64,000 nucleotides of DNA from Aphelenchoides besseyi (Eukaryota; Nematoda; Chromadorea; Rhabditida; Aphelenchoididae): positions 11,656,001-11,720,000 of the forward strand of contig JAMPIQ010000001.1 in NCBI GenBank assembly GCA_024699855.1, given 5' to 3'. Below are positions 1 through 11,172 of this stretch, one piece after another. Position 1 is the first letter of the stretch. Each line of letters opens with the position of its first letter. The notes below the pieces were generated by a model, which saw only the letters and a program-made list of their open reading frames with translations, made no database searches and was not told where the DNA came from. A program made the translations under genes and the position numbers.

Positions 1-257
1 CGAGCAATAGTAATGTTTGTTTCGGTTATTTTCTTGGTCTTTCCAATCAATAAGATGTCAAAGTCAATAAACTCTTTGATCACGCTTGAACACTACAATT
101 TTATTCGTCTTTGAGCAAAGCACAATGCTTACCGTTGTCAATTTGAATAACTTGTTTGAGCGATTTTCGATACTCAGAAGTGCATGAACAACTAACGTTG
201 ACGATTCGTTTGATGCACTCATTTCTTTTCTGAACAAATCAACTTCCACTTTGAACG
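1..257. promoter_or_regulatory. Upstream flank of the malic enzyme gene
   Basis: This is AT-rich non-coding sequence before the first ATG of the malic enzyme at 258. The open frames here do not resemble a protein. It presumably holds the promoter and 5' UTR, but no specific element is recognisable. Confidence 0.3.
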
Positions 258-2565
258 ATGTTATCTTTCTCGAAATTTGCTCTTCGTGGAAGCGATGGTC
301 TGCGAGTTGGAGTGCATAGTCGATGGTTGAGTGTTTGTACGACATTACGAGCAAAAGAATGGGATCTTGCCGATCCAGAACAAATGGAATTGTACAAGCT
401 CTATCGACCGGAACGTATTACTCCAACTAAACGTGGGGTTGAGTTGTTAAAAATGCCTGGTTTGAATAAGGTACCTGATTATACTCTTGTGCTTTCTTAT
501 CGTGCAAACTATTTAGGGTATGGCTTTCACTTTGTACGAGCGTCAATATTTGGGAGTTCACGGTCTTCTACCGCCGGCATTTATGACCGAAGAACAACAA
601 GCTTATCGTGTGATCACTAAACTTCGCCAACAACCCAATGATTTGGCTCGTTACATTCAAATGGACGGACTTCAGGATCGAAACGAAAAACTTTTCTATC
701 GAGTTTTGGTTGAAAACATCAAGGAATTGATGCCAATTGTTTACACTCCGACTGTTGGTAATTGTTCTGACGACTAGCGGCATATAACCATCTTAACTAT
801 AGGCATGGCTTGTCAGCATTTTGGATTCATTTATCGTCAACCGAAGTTTATTACAACTACATGATCTTTCAACTTCTTATGTTTTAGAGGTGTTTATGTT
901 ACCATTAACGACAATTCAATTTCGAAAATCTATCAGATTCTTAGCAATTGGCCAGAAACCGATATTCGTGTACGTTCGATTAGGTTTTTAAATTTCAATC
1001 AAACTTTAGGCGATTGTTGTAACGGACGGTGAACGTATTTTGGGTCTTGGAGATTTGGGCGCCTATGGTATTGGAATTCCGGTTAGTTCAAATGATTGAA
1101 CTAATTAATGACTATCGTTTCGAATAGGTCGGCAAACTTGCCCTCTACGTTGCTTTGGCCGGTGTTCAACCACGTTGGTGTTTGCCGGTGTTGTTGGACG
1201 TTGGAACCGACAATTTGGTACGTTGTTTCGATCTTTTCGTATTCCAATTGAACTTTAGGAGCTATTGAAAGACCCGTTTTATATTGGACTCCGCAAAAAG
1301 CGAACTCGTGGTGAACAATACGATCGTTTTCTCGACAACTTCATGAAAGCATGTGTTAAAAAGTAAGTTAATAGATTGGAAGTCGATTACTATGTTGTTT
1401 AGATACGGACAGAACACGTTGATTCAGTTCGAAGATTTTGGCAATCAAAACGCTTATCGTTTGTTGGATCGTTTTCAAGACAAATATTGCATGTTTAACG
1501 ACGATATTCAAGGAACTGCGGCTGTAGTTGTCGCCGGACTTTTGGCAGCAACTCGTGTAACTCAACGAAAAATGCGTGATACACGCTACGTTTTTCTTGG
1601 AGCTGGTGGTGCGGCAACGGGTGTCGCTGAAATGTGTGTTCGTCAAATGGAAAGCGAAGGTCTTTCGTATAAGGATGCGTGTGCCAACATTCATTTGGTT
1701 GATATCGATGGATTGATTACTACCAGCCGAAAGTCAATCAACGAACGTCACATACCATTTGCCAAAGAAGCCAACGATACGAAAGATCTTCTTGAGGTCG
1801 TGAACAACGTCAAACCACATGCAATCATCGGCGCTTCAACGGTTCGTGGCGCCTTTACTGAAACCATTGTCAAGACTATGGCCAAGTTGAATAGTCGTCC
1901 GATTATCTTTGCTCTTTCCAACCCAACAAGTAAAGCTGAATGTACGGCAGACGAAGCATTCAATTGGACCAACGTAAGTTGTTATTTCATGGTGTATTAA
2001 TGAATTGAAATTCAGGGAGCGGTGTTGTTTGCATCAGGATCTCCATTTGATAACGTCGAGTTGAACGGTCGAATCTACAAACCGGGTCAAGGAAATAACG
2101 CGTATATTTTCCCCGGTGTTGCTTTGGGTGTGATTTTGTTTAAAATCAATCACGTCGACAATCGTCATTTCCTGCTGGCTGCTCGAGTAAGTACTCGATA
2201 CCATCAAATTCACTTTCAAATGCTTGTAGACGGTGGCAAAGAGCGTGACAGAAAAGAGTTTAAGTCAAGGACGCATTTATCCTCGTTTAAAAGAAATCCG
2301 CGAGTTGTCAATCGAAATTGCAACGTTGATTGCTGAAGAGTGTTACAAAGTGAGTGTCCAATGGATGAAATCGTTGATTCGGTTATTTCAGGACGGTACT
2401 GCAACCTTGTATCCGGAGCCGGAAGACAAAGAAATGTTCATTCGATCGCAAATTTACAACGTTGAATACGATGAACTGATCAACAAATCGTACACGTGGC
2501 CCGAACGTGATATGAAACATGGCTTCCCGGTCCCTGTGGTTAGACGCGATTCGATGGAGGATTAG
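258..2565 (+). CDS. Malic enzyme, probably mitochondrial
   Basis: Oxidative decarboxylation of malate to pyruvate with NAD(P)+. About ten exons join in frame across short introns; examples are 471-517 (gtacctg...tttag), 758-802 and 846-887. The joined protein carries family landmarks in order: [28 protein letters not shown] with the catalytic Tyr, [29 protein letters not shown], the [11 protein letters not shown] region with the catalytic Lys, FNDDIQGTA with metal-binding acidic residues, and the dinucleotide fold [18 protein letters not shown] and the FASGSPF region follow. The first about 35 residues ([11 protein letters not shown]... with several Arg and no acidic residue early) look like a mitochondrial presequence, which favours the mitochondrial form; NAD versus NADP use is not decided. 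The stop is at 2563-2565 and an AATAAA lies at 2668-2673. Confidence 0.93.
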
Positions 2566-2667
2566 AAGCATTTAGATCGACTGTATAGAAGCAAAGACAA
2601 TTTCAATCAGTGACCAATTTCTTATTAAATTTTAGGTTTTTGTGCGATTAGACCGCAAAATTAACGT

Positions 2668-2673
2668 AATAAA
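2668..2673 (+). terminator. Poly(A) signal AATAAA of the malic enzyme gene
   Basis: AATAAA lies about 100 nt after the malic enzyme stop and before the next same-strand gene. Confidence 0.6.
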
Positions 2674-2953
2674 CAAACTTTTAAAACAAAGGTTTTTTTA
2701 ATTGGAATTACAAAGGTCAAGTTTTTCGTCATTTTTGCAACGGAAACACGCGGTTTGACTAATTGAACTTCTTGGAATTTTGGTTTGTTATTCTATGAAT
2801 TTTAATAAACCAAAGGCACGTCAGTAGCTTGTCCTCTACCGTAATCATATGCGTCAACCGGGCGGGATTCTTTCCGGTTAACCGAACAGGCGAATTAATT
2901 GGAAGGTGCTGAAATTCTTTTTGGACATTCATTTCATTCAACGGCTTTGCAGA

Positions 2954-3537
2954 ATGTCGCTTATTGGATGTCTTATTGTCTTGGTTCTTGTCTTCACGAC
3001 GACAACCTACTTGGAGGCTGCCATGTTCAACGGACGGATTTTCAATCAATTTGGCGTCAATGACAATCTTCTTCGCAAGTTTTCTCGAGAATCGTAAGTT
3101 CAAAGAACGGGCCACATGATAGAAATCTTCAAGCAAACTGTTCATTTTTTGCAAATTTTGAGCTGTAAATCGCAGGCAAATTAGTTTTCGAAAGATTCGG
3201 GTCTACGAGAACACTCAAATGCTAAATTAAGACCCAACATATGAAACCGTGGGGTCTTTGGCTGTCACTTCCATAGTAGTTTTTGTCCAAATTCGACATT
3301 TCAGAGACCAAACGAAGACAAGCGATTTGAATGCTGACGAGTTGAATACGTCAGTCATGAGCAATCGTCAAGTTTCGTCACGATTACCAAGTGCCACCCA
3401 GAAGACGCTTGACCGATTCAGTTGCTTGTTCTCGCCGTCCAGTTGTGTTCAACCGCTGTCCAGAAGTCAAACTGAAGAGTATCTTCAAACTCTGAACAAG
3501 ATCATCCAAGAAGCGAAATTGAATACAATCGTTTGAA
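2954..3537 (+). CDS. Small secreted peptide precursor with a C-x6-C motif
   Basis: Two exons join in phase at gtaagttc (after 3091) to tttcag (exon from 3305). The result is about 120 aa: signal peptide MSLIGCLIVLVLVF..., a propeptide, then DRFSCLFSPSSCVQPLSR and a helical tail. After the signal region the only cysteines are the two spaced C-x6-C. C-x-F-x-P-x-S-C matches the arthropod allatostatin-C core C-Y-F-N-P-I-S-C at C, F, P, S and C, and single Arg residues flank the loop. This suggests a disulfide-looped neuropeptide, but there is no dibasic site, so the assignment is inference. An upstream in-frame ATG exists at 2906; I prefer 2954 because it directly begins the hydrophobic signal. 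AATAAA at 3568-3573. Confidence 0.6.
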
Positions 3538-3573
3538 GGGTCTGTTTGTTGTTGCAATTGAAACTCAAATAAA

Positions 3574-4495
3574 CGTTGATCTAATCGCCAATCCAAAAAA
3601 CTAGAACCCAAACCAATGGGCCGTTTATTCTGACGGTCAGCAAACAGAAATTCGATGTTGTCGAACATCTTCGTGGATGAACTCCAACATTCTCGTTGTA
3701 TTAGCAATTACTTTTGATCAACTTGCGTGTTGTTGCATGTTTTTGGGATCGACGGTCATTTTCATTTGTTTCGGGGAAATGATCGGACGAACAGGTGAGA
3801 AAAAGTCACTCAATTTTTATTCAATCAACACGAAGAAACGCGAAGATGAGTAAATTACCGAAGAAATCAACGAAAAGAAGACGCCTGAAATCCATAAACA
3901 GGTTGAGGATGCCGACCACTCGGTCGACTCCACCGCCTTCACGTCACTCCGATCGGTCTCCGTAAATTGCAACGTGAAATCGAACGGGAGACAATCGTAA
4001 GGTTTCTGGTCGCTTCGCATTGTCACTACTTACCGTACGGTTCGTCTGCTTTCGATTCTCTCACTTATTGTTTCTTCGAAATCAATCGTCAAGAGAAAAC
4101 TGTGCAAACGAAATCTACTTTCGATCATCTTCGAATGTTTCGAGCTTAACATCCGTGTAACCAACTAATCGAATAGCAGCTTCGTAATTAGTCGGCTTAT
4201 TAGTTTTTCTTGTTCGATCGTGTTTAATGAGTGATTCTCAGTTCAATGGCGCACTTCAAGGACAACAGTGTAGTTCTGAAGCGAGAGTCACGACTAGTTT
4301 CCCGCCTTCGTATTTTCGAAAACGTGTGTTTTCGCCTCAAAAACAACAAAAAGTGCGAAAATTGCGCGACTGAATGACTTTACATGCAATGCAAAGAGTT
4401 CGAACATTTTGCAGTTGTGCCAATTTCCCACCACTCGCAATCACAAACACATGCTTTTCAACATCTGAACTCCAAGTCCGTCGAAGTGTCGTGTA
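3574..4495. other. Intergenic region, possible unresolved small exon
   Basis: There is no clear gene. A weak plus-strand possibility starts at an ATG near 3739 (a short hydrophobic start, MFLGSTVIFICFGE) and continues into an acidic stretch near 3867-3990 (EINEKKTPEIHKQVEDADHS), but the required splice acceptor is poor. The part near 4100-4490 is likely the promoter of the next gene. Confidence 0.3.
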
Positions 4496-7400
4496 ATGAA
4501 AATTCGAAATTCATTTTCGCTTTTCATTTGTGGCTTCTCTCTGATTCTGAACATTTCAGATGGTAAGTGTCACACAGAACCCGTTAATGTCTTCTTGACT
4601 TTTAGCCAAAAAGACGATTTGCGTCAAAAGACAATTCGACATCGAGAACACGGCGTTCTACCAACGAATCGAAATTCTCAACGCCGTCGATTGCGTTGAA
4701 CGTTGTATCGAAGCGGCGGATTCTTGTCGCGCTGTTGTTTATATCGAACATCTATCCAAAGTAAAGTTTGGAACCTTGAATGATTTTAAACTGAAAACTT
4801 TAGAGCAAAAAGAATTTCTGTCAATTTTACAACGTGAATTCGGAAGAAAAAGCTTCCAATGTTCGACCGCTGAAGACACTGGAGCCAACAACTACGGTAT
4901 TCGAGATTCTTGATGTCTGTCCAATTGAAGCGGCGATTCATTCGCGCGATTTCCTCAGCCAATTAACACCCGCATTGAAGAGAGTTTTGGACGGATTGCC
5001 GGGAGGAAGAAAAAGTTTGTTTTGTGCGAGAAAACGTTTGATGTGAATTTGTAGAGACCACGAAGATTGAACGTGAATTGTCGTTTGTTGTTGATGATCG
5101 TCATTCGAATGATCGATCACTTATCTTTGGACATGCCGAGCGAGATGATGTTGGAGAGAACCGCGAAACCTATGCCGTGCGTCCTGAATATCCGTTTGAA
5201 GGCCAAAAAATTACAGGACGCAAAGGAACGGCAATTGGAAAAGCGGTAGCAACAGATACAGATTATACCAACGATTTGAATGCAAACGGCGGCGACGGAG
5301 GAAGACCCGTAGAACGACAACCCGGCAATTCGATTACTCCATTGCAAAGTAGCAGTAGTAGCTCGGGAGTTATAGCCGTCGGTAATCCGAAGCCCATTTC
5401 GCCCGTTCTTGTATCGCATAATGGAGTACCCGAACCGAGGGGTGGAGCAAGTAGTGCGGGTGGCGGTTATGCTCAAGTCAGTCCGAGTGGATACACCGGT
5501 TATAGTTCGATTGGAACGGCCGGAAGACTTGGTCAGGCAATTGACTGCAGAAGTAGACGGAGTTCATTGAAGGCTTGATTAATATACAAATTAAGATTTT
5601 CCTTGTGATCGACCAAGTGTTTCGTCCGTTCCGTGTATGCCACTTCGATTTCCGACTGATCCATGTATTCCATTGTCGGCGAGTGTCGAACGAGGAGCAC
5701 CATATTGGTCTGAATGGTCGAATTCTGGAACTTGTTCGGTTAGTTCATTCCACGTTATATTGCTAGGGAAATGGCAACGAAATTAATGTAAAGGAAGCAG
5801 AAGTTTTAATATTGTGGTGATATTATTGAAAGAAGGTCTAACAAGTGATATTTGCAGGTGACTTGCGGCTCTGGAGTTCGACAACGATCTCGTTCATGTT
5901 CAAGCGGAAATGATGCGGATTGTAAAGGAGAGCCAAGAAAAGAAGAGCCGTGTGTTTTACCGGAATGTAATGTCTTTGGTCCATGGTCATCTTGGTCCAC
6001 TTGTACAGCTTCATGTAATGGTGGACAAAAGACGAGAACACGCGCTTGTCGCAATGGTCGAGATTGTGTTGGACCTACGGAAGATATTCGAGATTGTAAT
6101 CAAGAACCTTGTCCTCATTTCTCCGAATGGACGGTTTGTATTCGACCATTAATACCAATACGTTTTTTCCAGAAATGGGGCGAATGTTCCACAACTTGCG
6201 GTCAAGGAATTAAACGACGAATACGTGAATGTATTCCCGATAGATCCTGTCCTCCGGGGCCTACGTCTGATCATGAAATCTGTGAATTAAAGCCATGTCC
6301 GGAATGGGGTGAGTTCGCACTTGTAATTCAATTAATCCGTTCATTCAAAGGTCCATGGCAGCAATGGACGAAATGTTCGAAATCGTGTGGAATGGGAGAA
6401 CGAGTAATAATCGACTTATGAATACAAATTATAGAGAAATAAACCTTTAGACTCGACATCGTGAATGTTTGAATGGTTTGGGCGACGATTGTATTGGACC
6501 ACATTTGGATCAAATGTTTTGCAACTACTCTCCGTGTCCCAAATGGTCAAATTGGAGTGCTTGGACGTGAGTCAAACAAACTAGAAACATTCAAGAACAA
6601 TGCAATCTTAGACCGTGCTCGGCAAGTTGCGGCGAGGACGGGACACGTTTGAGAACTCGACAATGTACGTACGAAGGATTGCCAAGTCATGATTGTCCCG
6701 GAGCTGCGCAAGATCAAACTGCTTGCCAAGTAATTGATCTTCTTTTTGTAGAAACTTAATTTGCATATTTTAGCTAGGGAAATGTCCGTATTGGGAATCC
6801 TGGACGAGTTGGTCGTCTTGTTCCGCTTCGTGTGGTCATGGACAGCAAAAACGAACACGTGAATGTGCTCCCAAAGGTTACGGTTGCACTGGTGGAGATC
6901 AAGAGATCCGATTTTGTCAACAAGCCGTTTGTCCCTACTTCGACAATTGGAGTGAATGGTCGACCTGCTCAGCAAGTTGTGGTCGCGGTATTACCGAAAG
7001 ACGTCGCAAGTGCATCAAAAATGATCCATTGCCCGGTGCCGTATTGCCAAGTGAAGAAGAATTAAACGCAAAATTTGGTGTTGATAGCAAAAATGACGGA
7101 TCGAAACCGGAGTTCGAAAAAGAACCCGAACAATTGGACGACAGCATATCACCAACCGTCGACGAAACGGGATCACTTGAAGCGAATACCGAGAGTCGAA
7201 ATGGTGATGAATTGGGCAAAAATGCGGAAGCAAAAGATACAATAAAAGCCCGTTTAATTGAACGAGCTCAAGCATTAAAGAACACGACCGGTCGAGAAAA
7301 TGCTAACGGACGATCAGTTAGACGTCCGTTACTTCGTGAACATACTCTTGAAGTTGCACAAAGTTCGTCTTCGCCATTTGCTGATCGCCGTAGAGCCCCA

Positions 7401-9197
7401 CTAAAAGCATCGATGTTGGCGTTACGTGATGTTCCACAGAATAACGGTTGTAGTGGGGATGACTCAGAGAAACGAGAATGTGAAATTGGACCTTGTTGCG
7501 AATGGAGTAGCTGGGTTGTTTGATGGTAAAAACGTGGATCTAATCAAGTATTTTAGTCATCATGGACAAATTGCAATGATCCATGTAGTAGTGGTTCAAG
7601 AGTACGAAGCCGTGCATGTCAAATCCAAGTCACCTACGCAATTCCAGCACCAACTCCGTTGATGTCGTTTGTTCAAGCGCATCACGATTGTAAGCTTTAA
7701 AAAATGGATCAACTAGAAGTTTGATTTTCAGATATTCAAAACGGTGTTGAATGGGGCGGTGGAATTCGGAGGAATAAACGACAATTTTATCCGCAACAAG
7801 CTAATGGCGCTTATGGTGAGTTATAAAGTGCTGTCGTAAACAATGTATTTTTAAGCTACTGCACCACTCTTTCGTTCTGGGATGCCGTTTGCTTCACCTG
7901 CAGTATTTATACCTGGTGCTCCGTTCGGTGCTTCAAATGCCCAATGCGATTGTCCCGGTAAAGCTGTTGAATCCGAGCAATGCGAAGGTTCACGGAGTCC
8001 CGGTTGTGACAATCAATTTGCTACGAGTAATCGAAATCGCGGCGAAAACAATCGTGGAAATGAAGGTCGCTTGGAATCGGGAGTTGCTCGTGGACTTTCG
8101 GAATTGGGAAATGCAAATGATGGCGAGACAAGTGGACGAGGACGAGCAAAGAATCGTGGTGGTGTTGGGGCTTCGGTCGAAATAACGGACGGGAAAACTG
8201 ATATGGGCGTTCATTCGTCAACTTCAATCCGACCACAATGCTCTTGGGGTAATGAGTAATGTTTAGTTGGAGTATTGAGAACTTGCAGGTAACTGGGGAG
8301 CTTGGAACACTTGTCGAGGCGGTTGTCCAAACGTAAGAATATCCAGTTTCTGTTCAACAATCTTTGTTTTTAGGGCACACGAGCTCGCACCCGTGCATGT
8401 AAACGTGAAGAAGCAACCGAAGAGACATATAGTACACTGCGACGGTTTGTTCGAGCCACTGATCAATGTGAATGCGATGGAGAGAACGTCAAAACTGAAA
8501 TCTGTAGACCCAAGGTTAGTTAAAGTTTTTAAGCCAAAAACCCTTTTTTAGAATTGTAATACCGAACGCGATACTCCAGCAATTTGTGATAATTCGGGAA
8601 AAGGGCTTTTAAGTGAAACCGACGAAGACCCAGTACTTTCTTGTTATTGGTCCGAATGTAAGAGCGTTGTTTTTCTTATTTACAGTTGATTTTTAAGGGA
8701 ACGACTGGTCCGAATGTAGACGAAATTTGACTAAACAACGAACGAGATTATGCGTTGGATTGAAGGCACTTCTTACCGATTGCAAATGTAACGGATCGAA
8801 TACTGAAGAGCAAAATTGTGAATTGGCACCAAACAAGCGACCTTCTGCAGCGGTACTCGAAGTGTCACGATCAATTCTACAAGATCACTTGGAAAGAAAT
8901 GGCTACAAACAAACGGATGAACGGCTAGCAAACCGTCAATTCGATGCTCCCACAGTTTCAGTTGATGACAACGCTGATGAAAGTTTCAAATTGAAGGAAC
9001 TCAAAGATTGCAGTTATTTGAATTGGACTGAATGGCAATGCGATGCTCCGTGTGGTTCCGAGGGTAAAAAACGAAGAACACGCACTTGCCCGTGTATGAA
9101 CTGTTCCGGTCAAGGAGATGCAGAAGAAACATCGACATGCTTAGGAGATCCCTGTCTTTCTTCAACGAACACCAAAAAGTATCCATTTTTCGTTTAG
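4496..9197 (+). CDS. Secreted PAN-domain plus multi-thrombospondin-repeat protein
   Basis: A long extracellular protein assembled from about 16 exons. It has a signal peptide (MKIRNSFSLFICGFSLILNIS), then a PAN/apple-type domain (ICVKRQFDIENTAFYQR, CVERCIEAADSCRAVVYIE, KNFCQFYN). A Ser/Gly/Pro-rich linker (about 5150-5550) follows, then about eleven TSP1-like modules. Examples are EWSNSGTCSVTCGSG, PWSSWSTCTASCNGG, KWGECSTTCGQG, QQWTKCSKSCGMG, SWSSCSASCGHG and NWSEWSTCSASCGRG. Later modules (CSWGNWGAWNTCRGGC, CYWSEWNDWSECRR, CSYLNWTEWQCDAPCG) are degenerate and separated by charged, low-complexity spacers. TSP1 modules commonly bind glycosaminoglycans and carry C-mannosylated Trp, so a matrix or guidance role is likely. 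No protease domain is seen, so it is not an ADAMTS. Stop 9195-9197, AATAAA 9342-9347. Confidence 0.88.
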
Positions 9198-9385
9198 TTC
9201 TAGTCATCTCTTTCATTTCGACCTCGTTCTTCGACATCAGCTCTCAATCTTCTTGTAATTGAAATGCAGAATCAGCACGTTTATTTTGTTTCCCGTTAAA
9301 TGCACGTTTCAAAGACCCGTTCGCTTTGTATCAACACTCCTAATAAACTTCTAACAAATATATACAAGAAGATCAACATAAAAGC

Positions 9386-10651
9386 TTATCGTTTAACCGT
9401 ATTAATCGAAGCAAAAGCGTTTTCTATTTCCTTTGCTGTCCAGTCGTGTTCGGCGATCTTTGTGGTCCACGGAATCGAATCGTCTCGTTTAAACAGGAAA
9501 TTCCGATTCATTAGCACTTCGTAACCCAAATAGTGAGCAACAATACCCGCCTGGAAATAACAATTGGAAACAATAGGAAGACGTTCTACTCACGTAAACA
9601 TCATCAAAACGAAACGTTCTCAGATGCTGAATCGCTGCATAAAATTCACGAACCGCTTGTGGAGAGTAAAGAACAAAACCGCCGGAACAATAAGGCGGAA
9701 ATGCGTTGTATGGATACTCCTCAATAGAAAGCTAAGAAACAAAGTAATAAGGTACAAAAATGATTTTGAACATACTCGAAATTTTTGGAATATTAAGCGA
9801 AATGGTGTTGTATCGAATCGATAACCGGTATAAAGTTGTTCGTTTGGAGTGGTTCGATCGAGCAGCGAGATCAAGCCGGTAACATTAAGCATGTAATCAT
9901 CGTCCATTAGCACCAGATACGGAATCAACGAGCTGCCCGGAAAACAATGCCAACGCGCCCATTTCATTGAGTTCAAGTATCTGAATTGAACGTCAAAAGA
10001 ATGCTGAGAAATATATACATACTTTAAGGTGTTGTTGAAATAGTTATCGTGAAAGTCGCCCACCAGCATGTCTTGAAATCGAATCGCTTCATCTTCCAAT
10101 TGACTGCCTTTGAATTGCAACCATTTTGAGCTCATTCCCATGACAAAGATCGTTCGCAGTCGAAAACTGCCCACTTGCTTTACGTTGCCCAGTGTTTTTC
10201 GATAAGCCATACGACGCTTAACAGATCAGTTCGATTGTCTCAATGAACATCCGAAATACCTCAACACGCTCCGGCGCACTTTTCACGATAATCAAAAGCG
10301 ATTTTCGTCGAGTCAACCAATTCTTTTTGCACGTCGGAGTGATCAGCGTTTGGACTTCAGCCCAATCGTTGCAGTACAAGTACTCCGATGGCTGACCAAG
10401 CAATTCACGAGCCACCGAAAAGCCTCAACATTAAACTCACTAATCCTCGACTGTCCACATACCTGCTCTCTGACATCGATGTACGGCGGCCATTTGAATT
10501 CACGAAAACTTGTTTCTCGAAAAAAATCCAAAACTCCAATCGACCACAAAACGCCGAAAATGAACGAAAAGATCACGAGTTTCAGAGAGTTTTCTTTTGT
10601 CCATCGTCTTAACTGATTGCACTTGCTTCTCATTTGATAAAGTCGAGGCAT
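9386..10651 (-). CDS. Beta-1,3-galactosyltransferase-family enzyme (GT31), type II membrane
   Basis: A Golgi glycosyltransferase transferring galactose or GlcNAc in beta-1,3 linkage. From the start at 10651 it has a short basic cytosolic tail (MPRLYQMRSKCNQLRRWTK) and a single signal anchor (LVIFSFIFGVLWSIGVLDFF). The lumenal domain follows, with TRRKSLLIIVKSAPER, RTIFVMG, a LEDEAIRFQDMLVGDFHDNY block, MKWARWHC, the DxD-type motif LVLMDDDY, PPYCSGGFVLYSP and FDDVYAGIVAHYLG. These are the standard GT31 blocks in order. The stop codon is at 9386-9388. The ATG lies four bases after a TTTTCAG, consistent with a trans-splice acceptor. The exact acceptor sugar cannot be read from sequence; worm BRE-2/BRE-5-type enzymes are possible relatives. 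Confidence 0.88.
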
Positions 10652-11172
10652 AGTCCTGAAAACGAAAAGAAGCAAATCCAAAGAATCGACTTACTTTTGA
10701 GTTATTTCATTCCAGAATCGACCGCTCCGTTTTGTTGTTCACATTCAATTCTCCGAGAAGACAACAGTTTGGTGAATGAATAAGTTTCGCTTCTTCCTAC
10801 ATTTTTATTTCACTTTACACGCTGATGAATAAAATTTCTTGGTCGAATTTTTTAGTTCAGCGATCTCCGTTTTCTTTTTCGCGTTGAAACCCGTGGCACA
10901 GGGTCCAAGAGGCTTTTCATCGTCACTTTATAGTCATTTTGAGAATGTTTTATTATGTACACGTATTCCTAATCAACGCTCCGTATTGGTGAAAAGAATA
11001 TAAACATCCATGAAAACAACCTCAACCAAATTCTTCTGCTTTCCGGCTTGTTTTCAATGGTTGAAGGGAACACATTCCAAAAAGAATGCTATAACGTAAT
11101 TAAATACAAGAGAACAGTGGAATTGTTAAATGTAATCAAGTGGAGAGGCGGTAAAAATCTCTTCGCGAGTCT
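10652..11172. other. Intergenic, upstream of the GT31 gene and 3' of the Kelch gene
   Basis: About 520 bases, AT-rich, with no credible coding frame. It likely combines the GT31 promoter with the 3' UTR of the Kelch gene (stop at 11173). Confidence 0.4.

Noticed and set aside
3739..3995. Small secreted peptide gene on the plus strand
   Set aside because: A short hydrophobic start and an acidic segment exist, but the only frame-preserving acceptor is poor.
9620..9720. Minus frame continuing through the GT31 gene tail as coding
   Set aside because: The frame LFLSFLLRSIHTTHFRL is the shadow of the true exon reading PPYCSGGFVLYSP after splicing.
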